A DNA stretch of 64,000 nt from Patiria pectinifera (taxonomy: Eukaryota; Echinodermata; Asteroidea; Valvatida; Asterinidae): positions 12,356,643-12,420,642 of the forward strand of contig CM057140.1 in NCBI GenBank assembly GCA_029964075.1, given 5' to 3'. Under the pieces are notes generated by a model, which was not told the DNA's origin, ran no database searches, and was given only the letters and a program-made list of their open reading frames with translations. Shown here one piece after another: positions 48,801 through 64,000 of this stretch. Within the stretch, counting starts at the first letter, position 1. Each line of letters opens with the position of its first letter. The position numbers and the translations under genes were made by a program.

Positions 48801-49219
48801 CTCTTTCCTGGATTCCTCTTGGTTGAAATCACAAGGTGAGGTGAACATTTGGATGTTTGGCGGCAGGTAAGTGGTGTCCGGTTGGCAGAATTTTTCCATA
48901 TTTTTGTTCGTACATGTTGGTCAATGCTGTCAGAAGAAAGCAGCAGAAAAAGTGCCGGCTTCTGTGCACGTACGAATGTCAATGACAATGTGCGTAGGCC
49001 TACGTATTGTACACTTTTTACGGCACATCTTATCAACACATTTAGGCTTATAATTACCTGATTATTCCCTGAATTTATTAGTCTTTTCACAAATATAAAC
49101 GAATTGTTGTTCTGTCGCGTTCTGGTCGTAAGAGAGTACTGAATATTTCGTAAAAATGAGTTTTTTAAGAACGATGTTTCTAATCTCGAAACTGACAAGA
49201 GCGCTGCCATCTTGGACAC
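36808..49219 (-). CDS. ABCB7: Mitochondrial ABC half-transporter ABCB7
   Basis: Fourteen coding exons: 49058-49219, 46174-46266, 45585-45794, 44801-44930, 43952-44138, 43362-43443, 42785-42961, 42121-42295, 41102-41259, 40258-40421, 39139-39268, 38136-38307, 37567-37670, 36808-37080. They give 738 aa (human 752). ABCB7 sits in the mitochondrial inner membrane and exports a glutathione-bound sulfur or Fe-S intermediate for cytosolic Fe-S assembly. Exons 1-2 give a basic, acid-poor targeting sequence. Exons 4-9 encode the six-helix membrane domain. In the ATPase, Walker A GGSGSGKST spans exons 10/11 (about 509-517), Q-loop GVVPQ ends exon 11, LSGGEKQR spans exons 12/13, Walker [12 protein letters not shown] is in exon 13 and AHRLS in exon 14. 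The acidic C-tail lacks the Cys-rich end seen in human. Met4 is an alternative start with a better context. Confidence 0.96.
37195..37252. repeat. GTCAGTCA microsatellite
   Basis: GTGACTCAGTCAGTCAGTCA-type repeats in ABCB7 intron 13. The same leader (ACTC.GTGACTCAGTCAGTCAG) recurs at 20883 and a related tract at 16720, so the repeat may travel within an element. Confidence 0.7.
39476..40240. mobile_element. TCACAAGTC foldback with 44-bp minisatellite arm
   Basis: The left arm (39476-39595) repeats AATCACAAGTC. The core 39600-39670 has AAAGGAATGCATTTGTCAAA and GAATAGCTTGT, as at 12830 and 22500. The right arm 39690-40235 is about 12 copies of a 44-bp unit with GACATGTGATAGACCTGTGA. The array ends about 17 bases from the donor of ABCB7 exon 10 (40257). 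Confidence 0.85.
41855..42010. repeat. Dispersed repeat carrying the empty MITE site
   Basis: This segment of ABCB7 intron 8 aligns with 3815-3874 joined to 4356-4430. TAATTAACGATTCAG, CTGTAAACTCCTTGACCATTA and GATGATGGATGTACAAGA are shared. Where 3875 has the MITE, this copy reads straight through a TTAC. Confidence 0.8.
43018..43265 (-). mobile_element. tRNA-derived SINE, copy 1 (ABCB7 intron 6)
   Basis: On the minus strand it has a B box GGTTCGAATCC (about 43210) and shares with 45222-45535 the blocks TGGGTGGAGAGAGGCAAGTG and AAGTGGCTTGCC, CAACATATG, and the AGGCCGGC..TTTATCTC tail. The tRNA-like 5' head is decayed. Confidence 0.75.
44215..44605. mobile_element. Dispersed repeat with CCTGCAAAATCCTC motifs, copy 2 (inverted)
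   Basis: Reverse-complement partner of 13010-13445. It ends ATGCCTAGGGAGTTAGGGTT and carries three GGAGGATTTTGCAGGATTGA motifs. It lies in ABCB7 intron 4. Confidence 0.75.
45222..45535 (-). mobile_element. tRNA-derived SINE, copy 2 (ABCB7 intron 3)
   Basis: Reading on the minus strand, the head has an A box TGGCCTAGTGGTTAGG and a B box GGGTTCAAATC with tRNA spacing. The body ends with CCCAGGAGTATTAATGG and the CCATCCAGGG block. The A-box segment is present as short tandem copies (GTGTGGCCTAGTGG-like) at 45475-45530. It is not a working tRNA, since no acceptor stem closes. Confidence 0.85.
46890..47110 (+). mobile_element. MITE family M3, copy 2 (ABCB7 intron 1)
   Basis: It shares AAACCCTATGAGA, CTAAGAAAA/CTCAGTAAA and TGACTTTGATGACAT-like blocks with 50705-50930 and the inverse of 7858-8065. 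Ends CATATACGAAGTTCACT and AGTGAACTTCGCATATG form inverted termini. An open frame here is only a by-product. Confidence 0.7.
47145..48088. mobile_element. Long inverted repeat, ~438-bp arms, 69-bp loop
   Basis: The left arm 47145-47583 and right arm 47653-48088 are near-identical inverted copies; the loop is 47584-47652. A minus-strand frame in the left arm (47278-47547) and a plus-strand frame in the right arm (47686-47955) encode the same 89-residue peptide without change, which shows how similar the arms are; it has no recognisable domain. It lies in ABCB7 intron 1. The structure fits a foldback transposon or a recent inverted duplication. Confidence 0.85.
48290..48520 (-). mobile_element. 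tRNA-derived SINE (ABCB7 intron 1)
   Basis: The minus-strand head has GCGGCCTAGCGGTTAAGAGA (A box) and GAGGTTCGAATCTCG (B box). The body contains AACTTTTGGCGC, AAAATTAATTGAAAAAAGTG and GTGTCCGGTTAGCAGAATTT. The body recurs at 61625-61800. A fragment of the tail (GTGGTGTCCGGTTGGCAGAA) stands in the opposite orientation at about 48870-48900. Confidence 0.75.
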
Positions 49220-50385
49220 TGCATGATGGGAAATACCCGCGGATGGATTCCTATAAAAATAATTTTAAAAAGTTTATTCCTATTTTGGCAAATACTAGTA
49301 ACCAAATTTACGTTAAATAGTTTAATACAACATTCTGGAATGTTATCTGTAGCGATTAATGCCATATAATGCTTTAATTAATAAATATTTGGCCTATATT
49401 TTGTAAACCTAAACATGCGGAAGGATACTAAAATCGGGGTGTTGCAGGTCATTCTGCCGATGTCACGCCCCAACTATCGCATCGGTCCCAACTATAGTTG
49501 GGCCTGTCCCAACTATAGTTGGGCCTGTCCCAACTGTAGTTCCACAGTTGGGCTGGCCTAACTATAGTTGGGCCTGGCCCAACTATAGTTGGGACGGTCC
49601 CAATTGTAAGTTCCACTGTTGGGCTGGCCCATCTATAGTTGGGCCACTCCGATCCTTTTATTTTGCGGTGTCCCAACTATAGTTTACATTGATGTACAAC
49701 CATAAAACGTCCCCTACAGCTCTGATACACGTCTGACTTTACTGGGGACCACTGAAATTAGCTATTGATGGGGCGAATCTATAGTTGGGCCACCCCAATC
49801 TTTTTATTTAGCGGGCCCAACTATAGTGTACGTTGATGTACGATTATAAAACATTCCCTACAACTCTTAAACACATCTGACTTGACTTGGGACCAATGAA
49901 ATTATCTATGGGTGGGGACCATCTGTAGTTGGGCCACCGCAATATTTTTATTTGGCGGTCCCAACTATAGTTTACATTGATGTGCGACTATAAAACATTC
50001 TCTACAGCTCTGCTTACATGTCCGACTTGGGACCTTTGACATTAGCTATAGGTGAGACCCATCTATAGTTGGCCGGCCATGGCAATCTTTGAATTTTGCA
50101 AAATGTTGCTGGATAGTAAAACAAAAACCCAGCAGCTGGACAACTCATCCAACTAGGCAGTACCACGTGACCGGCCAGCCTTGCGGCATGCATGCACGAC
50201 GAATACACGGTGCCAGCGCCGCGGAACATTTAATCCAACAAGATCTATCAATCATGAAGCATCCGGCGCAACTCCAGTCCTAACTATAGTTGGGCCGACC
50301 CAACTGCCGCACTATAGTTGGGACAGTCCCAACTATAGTTGGGACCGATGCGATAGTTGGGGCGTGACACCGCCAATGCAATCAA
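49220..50385. promoter_or_regulatory. ABCB7/UPRT divergent promoter region
   Basis: The start codons of ABCB7 (49219, minus) and UPRT (50386, plus) face apart across 1166 bp. Of this, 909 bp is one palindromic transposon (49461-50369), leaving about 257 bp of ordinary sequence, most of it on the ABCB7 side. The two genes are also adjacent and head-to-head in human as far as I recall. Core promoter motifs are not obvious. Confidence 0.6.
49461..50369. mobile_element. Foldback element with CCCAACTATAGTTGGG palindromes
   Basis: The termini TGTCACGCCCCAACTATCGC and the inverse at 50350-50369 are perfect mirror copies, extending through ATCGGTCCCAACTATAGTTG. Inside are about ten intact or slightly altered 16-bp palindromes CCCAACTATAGTTGGG, clustered at both ends and repeated in the middle. 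Middle sections at about 49640-49700, 49760-49830, 49910-49990 and 50030-50080 also form an imperfect tandem repeat of about 140 bp. No transposase. The right end is 16 bp upstream of the UPRT start codon. Confidence 0.85.
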
Positions 50386-52943
50386 ATGGGAGCAGACGAC
50401 GACACGTGTAAGATGGGGGAGGCAGGCAAAGTCAAGAAATTTGGCTCCAACAGCGTGGAAATGGATGAATTTGGTCCTCAGTTGAAACTGCTCAAGGCAA
50501 ATGACCAGATACGGGAACTTCAGACGATTATCAGAAATAAGTAGGCTGCCATATTTTTCGTTTGTGCGGCACTGACATTTTGTGGCACGGTGCATAGGCC
50601 TACATCATAATTTATACTTGGCAAAACTTGGTGTAGTAATGTTTGTCATTGGTAAAGGTGTTTACGCTATATGATAATTATTTTGTTCTTCCAAATGGAA
50701 AGAGTTCTATACCTGGGCATCAATTGACACCCTATGCGCAAACCCTATGAGACTGGTCTGAACAATTCTAAGTGTTTTCTCAGTAAACATGGTAAAAGCT
50801 TCAACATTTTCCCTGCTAAATTTGACTTTAAGGACATATGTTATCACTTTCTGATGGCTAATACTTCACTGCAGGGAAAGATTAGTGATGTCCATGTATA
50901 GAATTCTTTCCCTGAATTTTAACACCATATGCATTGTAGGCCCTACTGATATTTTTCAAAATGTAAGAAAGTAGCTGGCCTATCATCGAAACATCATCTT
51001 TTCATCAGTACGCATAATTATTAAGTGACTTTACTTGCAACTATTAATTAGATGCCTATGTCTTCTTTCTTTCAGGGCAACATCAAGAGGAGATTTTGTA
51101 TTCTATGCGGACAGATTGGTAAGTGAGATAAGTTCATAAACTTCCTACCCTTCATTGTGCTATTCCATAGTTTTGTCTTGATCACATAATTCCTACTTTG
51201 TATTTTTCCAGATCCGGCTGGTAGTTGAGGAGGGTTTGAACCAACTCCCATACACCAATGCAGTGGTGACCACACCGACTGGTTGCAAGTATGACGGAGT
51301 ACAGTTCGAGCACGGAAACTGTGGTGTCAGCATCATGAGAAGTGGTACATCTAGATTCCAGACGAATACCATTTGAAATATTCAACAGAATCAACACATG
51401 ATTTTCTTGAAGTCCGATTTTTTTTACAGGAGAGAAGTGTATGATTGGGACAAACCTGTTAAGATCTCTTTAAACGTGAAGAAACGTTCTTGTAGAATTT
51501 ATGTAATGAGATACTTACAATTACTCGAATAAAACGATCAACCCCAAGAAACTTCACCTGAATATGCACAGAATACCTAAAAGTGATTCCCAATTTGCCT
51601 AGTTTCGCTATTGTGCAAATTTGATTCCTGAGCGCTTCAATTTCCTTTCGACTCCATGTTCATCTTCCTTGCGGAGAATTTAGGAAGTTTGCCTACCATG
51701 TACCAAGTTCTCGTAGAACATAGGATAAAAGTACCAGTTTTACCAAGTCTCACCATTGCACCAGTTTTGGTATTTTTAGTGCCCATTTTGTTGATTGTAT
51801 TTGTAAGTATCTTTTATCTATGTATTTTCAATTCCTTTTCATCTGTTGTTAGGTGAAGCTATGGAACATGGTTTGCGTGATTGCTGTCGCTCCATTCGCA
51901 TCGGCAAGATCCTCATCCGGAGTGACGATGACACTAACGAGGCCAAAGTCTTCTACGCCAAGTTCCCTCCCGACATTCACAAGAGAAGGGTTCTTCTCAT
52001 GTACCCCATATTAAGTAAGTTTGCTGTGTGATTAGAGAATCTTTTGACACTGATTAAATACTAAAGATTATTGAAATACAAGTAGATGTAGTACAGGTGT
52101 TTTCTCCACTAATTCCACCTAGCCCCAATTTCACAACAATTTGTGGAAGTTCAGCTGAACTATCCTACAATGTTCCAAATGTCTCCCAATTCAGACAATT
52201 GCCATTTTAAATAGCTTAACTCTTAAAAAAATTGTAGTCAAGAATTTGCATCCGAAGATCAAGGATTTGAAAAGCATTCACAAGCCCAACAGCAAATGCA
52301 AATATCATCAAGAATAAGAAATGTTGATAAGTTGTAAAGAGAGATGATGAACATTCTGTTACTTCCTGTTTTAGGTTCAGGGAATACAGTTATCCAAGCT
52401 GTGCGTGTCCTCGCTGAGCACGGAGTCAAAGAAAACATGATTGTGCTGCTCACCATTTTCTGCACACCAAATGGTATGTTTGTCAATGATATACTTTTCC
52501 CCCAGTGCAAAATTTGGAGTCACTTAGGTGTAAATCCTGGTGCTTCTTGGTTGCTAGAAAACTCTGAAGAAAAAGCCAGTAGATTGGACAGATTCATTGC
52601 CGTCTGTAGTCCTTATTCTTCAGCTGAACACGTTTTACTTAATCCTAACAAGGCCCAGGGATGATTTTTTTTCTTCTTTTTCTCAGCAAAGAGTGCCGTA
52701 TTAAAAAAGACCTTATTTCACTGGGAACACACCAGAAGTGATGATTAGGGACTGTTCCTTAAATTTTATTTTGACTTTACTTAAATACTTTGGTAGAAAC
52801 CATTTTGAAGTGTGATCATTTGTCAATTTTTTTCAGGTGTTCGTTCAGTCATCAACAAATACTCAGGAATCAAAATACTCACGTCGGAGGTGCATCCAGT
52901 CACGCCAAACCACTTCGGACAAAAATACTTCGGTACAGATTGA
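50386..52943 (+). CDS. UPRT: Uracil phosphoribosyltransferase homolog
   Basis: Six exons: 50386-50540, 51076-51118, 51212-51344, 51853-52014, 52375-52473, 52837-52943, giving 232 aa. The human protein is 309 aa because of a longer N-terminus. The family converts uracil and PRPP to UMP, but animal members are diverged and activity of the human protein is doubtful. Visible blocks are QLKLLKANDQIRELQTIIR, GNCGVSIMRSGEAMEHGLRD, the PRPP-loop region MYPILSSGNTVIQA (about 158-171, without the Asp-rich form of microbial enzymes) and the C-terminal HFGQKYFGTD. The start is fixed by an in-frame TGA at 50365. A second Met is nine codons on. The first 16 bp upstream abut a foldback transposon. Confidence 0.95.
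50705..50930 (+). mobile_element. MITE family M3, copy 3 (UPRT intron 1)
   Basis: The ends GTTCTATAC..GGCATCA and TGATGTCCATGTATAGAATT are inverted copies. The body aligns with 46890-47110 and with the inverse of 7858-8065 (GAGACTGGTCTGAACA, AAGTGTTTTCTCAGTAAACA, CACTTTCTGATGGCTAATA, ACTGCAGGGAAA). Confidence 0.75.
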
Positions 52944-53805
52944 AGAAGACCCAGAAAATGAGAAATAATCTTTTGACAAGCGACAGCCATATTATTGCAA
53001 CTACTACCAAGCATTGAAAGGTGTACATGCAGCCTGCATCATGAATTCCATGCCGAGGGTTGCAGATTCTCTTCTTTTTTTCATTTTGAACTGGGAGTAG
53101 TTAGAATATCACTTGTGTGCTTCACTGAAATTGGCATTAATTTTTAGTGTGGACTTCAATTATACTGCACAAATATCCATCAGCAACCAGTTCCACATAG
53201 CGAATTATGGAGTACATGTACATGCATTATTAACTTGATCCTGCAGTTTTGCTAGTACATGTACGAGGATCACCCGTTGACCAACAGAGCCCTCTCCTCT
53301 GTTAATCGTCGCCCGATATATGTGAGCAAGGCAGATTTTATGCAACCCCGTGTGCCAGCCAATCGGAATCGACTTTAGAAATTGTGCCGTCATTTCAATC
53401 AGAAACGAGGACCAAGCTGTTGATTGGTCAATTTGGCGCCCATGTTTTTTTAATATGATTACCAAACATGCGATAGAAGGTGGCTGCTGAATGTTCAAAA
53501 TCTGTGTCAAGACGCAGTCTTAATTTGCATAATTAATCACCGAATCTGCTTGCATATCATAGACCCTTGCTGTGCAAGGGGATATTCCATAGACTACATT
53601 TTTGCCAGATTTCCAAAATCTGTTTTAAGATGTCCAGAGGGAAGGTGGTAACGTGGTGCCCCATCCGGGACCCCGTCTTCATATTGAATGTTTTTTTTTA
53701 ACCCTGTAAACTACACTAGAACACCGTCTTTTTCACACCGTTCAGCAATAGTACAAAACCTTTACACAGTGTTGTTGCAGGACAGGAATGCCATCATGGA
53801 GATGA

Positions 53806-53811
53806 AATAAA
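53806..53811 (+). terminator. Poly(A) signal for UPRT
   Basis: AATAAA at 53806, with another AATAAA 17 bases on, about 860 bp after the UPRT stop. It is the best plus-strand signal before the convergent RPS4 gene. Confidence 0.45.
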
Positions 53812-53835
53812 AGCACATTGTAAATAAAGGCAGAG

Positions 53836-53841
53836 TTTATT
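53836..53841 (-). terminator. Candidate poly(A) signal for RPS4
   Basis: Minus-strand AATAAA about 465 bp past the RPS4 stop. This is long for a ribosomal-protein 3' UTR, so a closer non-canonical signal may be used instead. It faces the UPRT signal 25 bp away. Confidence 0.35.
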
Positions 53842-54306
53842 TGTCAAGTCAAACATTTGTTATGGAGTACAATGTTCATCAACGTATTTCTGATATCAAA
53901 ACAGAGCCAAGTGCTAGTATGAGGGGTGCATGAACCACACAAAATGAAATCACAAACACGACATCCATTTCAGTTGTTTCATATAACTGTAATAGCTTTA
54001 ATGTTTATACTCGTTGGAGGATCCATTTTCTTTTTTCAAAAATTCAATTTTTTTTTTTTGCTGATTCCCAGAAACACTTGTATGGAATTCTAAGGGACTG
54101 ATCCAATTACTCAACAGAAAATAACCCCAACCCAAAGAAGTGATTTAGAGAATTGTGTAATCTTCCTATACGTTTAAACCCCCAATACCGCAATAACTTT
54201 TCGCTTATTTTCTGCTAAAGACTTCTTTGGAATGGCATTAAGATCAGTGGCGGGGTTGTGCACTGCGAGAAATTCTTGGAGTTTTTCATTCCAGTGTTTT
54301 GTGAAC

Positions 54307-60727
<6,421 letters not shown>

Positions 60728-61183
60728 GTTGGCAACTTCCAACGAAAGAGACCGTCTCGCCCACAATGCCGCGCGGCCATCCCTCCATCCGGTTCAGTGT
60801 AGAGGTTAATCCAGAGGTCATTGACATGGGAAAATTCCGAACAAATCCGAAGTGAATAAAAATTCGTAAATGTGATTTAGTTATCGTTTAATTATCATAA
60901 ACTCTAAACTGAATTCAAATAATTATTCTCTTTTTCAAATTGTGGAAGAAAACTATTTTTCAAACGTTTCAGGAAAAATTATAAATTTTCCGGAGATTGC
61001 CGAATCGTCAGTAAACCGGAAGTATACGCGTATAATCAACAACAAAGTTGACCCCGCAGTTGATGAGTAAGAAGTCGAACAGAAAGTCGCTTCGGAGCTG
61101 GTGAAGTTCTTCAATAATTTCCATGTCCCAAGAGATATTATGCCAATTTTCTAAGTAAATGTGTTCAACTGACACATCGAACA
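60728..61183. promoter_or_regulatory. RPS4/SYAP1 divergent promoter
   Basis: 456 bp between the two start codons. On the RPS4 side the minus-strand TCTCTTTC (60744-60751) is a candidate TOP start. Next to it lies GC-rich sequence (60755-60795) including CCCACAATGCCGCG. The middle is AT-rich. No TATA box is convincing. Confidence 0.55.
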
Positions 61184-64000
61184 ATGGATATGCTGAACAG
61201 TTGGTGGGGAGGGGGAAAAACTGAGAAGGAAACGGCATCAGAATCGGGAGCAAATTCTGAAACAGAAAGCAAGAAAGAACACAATCCAGATGACGCAGAA
61301 CCTGAGGAACTGCAAACCATAGAAAGTAATGAAAGTGAAGAAGCGGACAAACCATCAGTTAAACCAGAACTGAACATCACAGCAGAAGCTGCGATCTCAT
61401 CAGCAAAGGAATGGGGAAGTATGTTGTGTTTGATACATCCAATTCATTAAATTTCTGAGTTTGTGTCTTGTGAGTTTTTTTTGTTGATGATGATGAGATT
61501 GCTGACATGGCTGAGCTGAGCTGCCTGAATGTATTTTGCATTGTGTAAAATAAAGGCAATGGATATTTAGCCGGATCCGGCTTTCTTGGTAAACGATATG
61601 CAGGAACAGCACTGAAGGAAAGAATTGTGTACACGGACTCCACTTTTTTCAATTAATTTTCAATCGCCAAAAAGTTGCTTCCTGTATGGTTATTTCCTCC
61701 ACTTTCCCTCTGCTACTACTATCACCCTCTCCTTTCATTCATTCCACTTTATTATTAATCACTTACTAACTTCAGGGAGACCCATGGGAATCGCTCCTTG
61801 GACTGTCTTCAAACGTAGGAGTAAAAGTTAAATAAAAGAAGAATATTCTATTTTTTTGCGATTAAAAAAACAAAAACAGAAAGGGCAAAAGAGCCCGACA
61901 GGAGTTTTGAACCTGGGATATCTTACTTACATTATCAGACGCGCCATCTATTCTGCCATACTTGCTGCTCGATCAATGGTGGTAATGTAATACTTAATAA
62001 TGTACCTGTTAGCCTTGTCATCTACGTGTCAAAGAGGGCGCTGTACGATCTCTCCAGCTTAATATCGTTTACTAAAAGAAAGCTTGATCCTGCAATATAT
62101 CCACTACCTAAAAGAAAACTGTTCAGGTCGAAGTAAAGACAGTGCCTGCTTTTAGTGAAACATTTTTGAACTTTTGTAAACTTTTTGTGCTCCCAAGGTT
62201 ACTTGTTCAACGTTGCAAAGGAAGGAACGAAAAAAGTCACAGAAACTGCAGCCAAAACAGCTACAATTATTCAGAAAACTGTGCAAGAAAAGGTAAACAA
62301 AATTAAATAATTTTTTCAAACCTACTACATTTTGGATTCATCAGCATTTACGCCAGACTTTCGTTTCTGCAACATGCACCCACAGATACAGATACAGATT
62401 AAACTGCATTAATTGGATTTGTCTGTAATATGCAAGATGATTGTGTTGGTAAAAAACTTTGTGCAAGTTTATGCTTACTTAAAGGACGTTTATGTTTAAA
62501 CAAAAAAATTAAGGCGGCCTGACGTTCCAATCTTAACAAGATCTTCAGAGGCAAAAAATGAAACATCAGTTTTAAAGACCAAGACCTATGGAAACCAATA
62601 CCTTGCCTCGGTGAATTCTGTGAAATTCATTCAAGATTTTATTGTACATGTACGTGTATATCAAAAGTATAGTTCAAGAGTTGACAATAATTAAATGTCC
62701 CAAGACTGTATCCAAGTTTGTTGCTTGTTTTTCCCCTGTAGACGATTGTAGGCGACTTCAAGAAGGAGCAGGATAAGTTTGTCAAGGAGAAGCATTCTAA
62801 ACGGGCGGAGGCAGCGGTGCCTCCGTGGGTGGGATACAATGAGGAGGAACAGATGAAAGAACAGATCATGGCGTTGTCACAGGTGTGTACGAATAAAGTT
62901 CAAATCCTCCCTGGGGGAGGGGGGGGGGCTGTATTACTGAACTTTGGAACAACTTTTTCCACGTTCCATGGATTTACTTCTTGTGAGATGTATTCAAGGT
63001 TTGATTGGTTAAGGTGTAATTGTTTTAATTTCCTTTCAGGATAAAAGAAATTTCCTCAGAAACCCACCTGCTGGGGTCCAGTTCCAGTTTGATTTTGCCA
63101 GCATGTTTCCAGTTGCCATGGCGACGCTCCAAGAAGACGAGAAGCTTCAGAAGATGAGATTTGACCTCGTCCCCAAAATGTAAGTTTGTCGTTCATTTTG
63201 TCAATCCTCAATAGCATTTGTGCTTGAAACCTTCTTGAATCCTCCATAATCATCCACTGTGCAGGAAGTTGATGGCACATTCTTAATACTTAAACTTTTA
63301 AAGAGCATTAACCCTAACCCCTTGAGCGCTTTGACTAGAAAGTATCCTGAATCCACCAAAATCCACCAATTTTGTCATGTAAAAAAATGTTGGTGTCCTG
63401 AGCCCATCAGAACTAAATAGTCCATCAGATCCAACCACCAGTGTAGTATATATATACCACACCACACATATAGCATACTGTTGACTGTTGATCCTGAATC
63501 CATCAAAAACCTGTACCTTACTGTCCTGAATCCTGAATCATCCAACCCCACTTTTTTGGAACATGGAGGTATCCCTCCTGAATCTCCTGAAATCAAAACT
63601 GGGGTGTTGGTGTAATATTTTATTTTATCAGGTATTCAGTATGTTAGGGTTAAGCCCCATGGCTGGGCTCTACCTTTCTTTATTCTGCCAAAGTACTCCA
63701 GAACCACCTCCTAATTTTTTTAAGAAATAGAATCTGTGAGGGTTAGCATTAACATTGATACTAATGGAGCAACCAGCTGTGATTATCTAAAATAAAGATT
63801 TATGATTTGAGCAGTACTTGAAACAATTTGTATGGATGAATATTGATAAACTGCATGTTTCTGTGAATGAAATTCTAGGATTGTTGAGGAGAATTTCTGG
63901 AGGAATTATTTCTACCGAGTGTCCCTCATCAAGCAGTCCTCCCAGCTAACCTCCCTAGCTGCGGCATCCTCAGGTACCGAAACCATGTATCATGTATCAA
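61184..64000 (+). CDS. SYAP1: Synapse-associated protein 1 (BSD domain), 5' part
   Basis: Five exons are in the window: 61184-61418, 62198-62292, 62742-62882, 63040-63179, 63879-63973. They encode the first 235 residues; the gene continues beyond the right edge. After an acidic, Glu/Ser-rich N-terminus (residues 10-65) comes the amphipathic Lys/Thr/Ala segment [20 protein letters not shown], as in human SYAP1. [12 protein letters not shown] and the BSD domain follow (about 165 on), with the signature Phe-Trp in [14 protein letters not shown]1 (BSTA) is reported to help mTORC2-dependent AKT phosphorylation and is found in neurons. The start is the first Met of the exon. A second Met two codons later is possible. 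Confidence 0.94.
61625..61800 (+). mobile_element. SINE body fragment (SYAP1 intron 1)
   Basis: CACTTTTTTCAATTAATTTT, GGTTATTTCCTCCACTTTCC and CACCCTCTCCTTTC match 48315-48445. The tRNA-like head is missing here. Confidence 0.7.
61860..62045 (-). mobile_element. tRNA-derived SINE, family S2 copy 2 (SYAP1 intron 1)
   Basis: Aligns with 60000-60185. The B-box-like CAGGTTCAAAACTCC is on the minus strand. Followed by GAGGGCGCTGTACG. Confidence 0.7.
62507..62555. repeat. Half copy of the GGCCTGACGTT hairpin
   Basis: Shares AAATTAA.GYGGCCTGACGTT and the CTTCAGAGGC end with the hairpin at 15361, but the opposite arm is absent. Lies in SYAP1 intron 2. Confidence 0.6.
63240..63660. repeat. CCTGAATCCACC motif region (SYAP1 intron 4)
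   Basis: Many copies of CTGAATCC, ATCCACCAAAATCC and similar, bounded by TTAACCCTAACCCC (63309) and GTTAGGGTTAAG (63641). This is the arrangement of the CCTGCAAAATCC foldback family. Confidence 0.6.

Overview
This is nuclear DNA from an animal. Genes are split by GT-AG introns, intergenic DNA is AT-rich and full of short transposons, and the proteins resemble human orthologs closely enough to place every exon by eye. The gene set and the repeats (tRNA-derived SINEs, foldback elements with oligomer arms) suggest an invertebrate deuterostome, most likely an echinoderm. A hemichordate or amphioxus cannot be excluded from sequence alone.

Layout from left to right: a 320-bp satellite array (1-3000); NUS1 (minus, 5 exons, 4980-9919); an intronless DUSP14-like phosphatase (plus, 10975-11520); a 6-kb stretch with no recognised gene but a cluster of MITEs; spermine synthase SMS (minus, 10 exons, 17581-25407); foldback elements abutting the SMS start; an SRSF7-like splicing factor (minus, 4 coding exons, 29101-32893); more MITEs and a GC-rich foldback; ABCB7 (minus, 14 exons, 36808-49219); UPRT (plus, 6 exons, 50386-52943); ribosomal protein S4 (minus, 7 exons plus a 39-nt candidate exon, 54307-60727); and the 5' part of SYAP1 (plus, 61184 to beyond the window). 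All splice junctions were derived by hand, keep frame throughout and end at stop codons in the expected places.

The genes do not form one pathway. NUS1 serves dolichol synthesis, SMS polyamines, SRSF7 splicing, ABCB7 mitochondrial iron-sulfur export, UPRT pyrimidine-salvage-related functions and RPS4 translation. What links them is position: SMS, ABCB7, UPRT, RPS4X and SYAP1 all lie on the human X chromosome, drawn from both its old and its added arms. ABCB7/UPRT, RPS4/SYAP1 and NUS1/DUSP are divergent pairs.

Points most worth a second look: two U12-type introns in SMS, one of them AT-AC; two copies of an H/ACA snoRNA in RPS4 introns; a GC-rich in-frame 39-nt exon in RPS4; several foldback transposon families whose arms are arrays of short palindromic oligomers, two of which sit next to start codons (SMS, UPRT); a 0.94-kb inverted repeat with near-identical arms inside ABCB7 intron 1; and a piggyBac-like MITE with a matching empty site elsewhere in the window.
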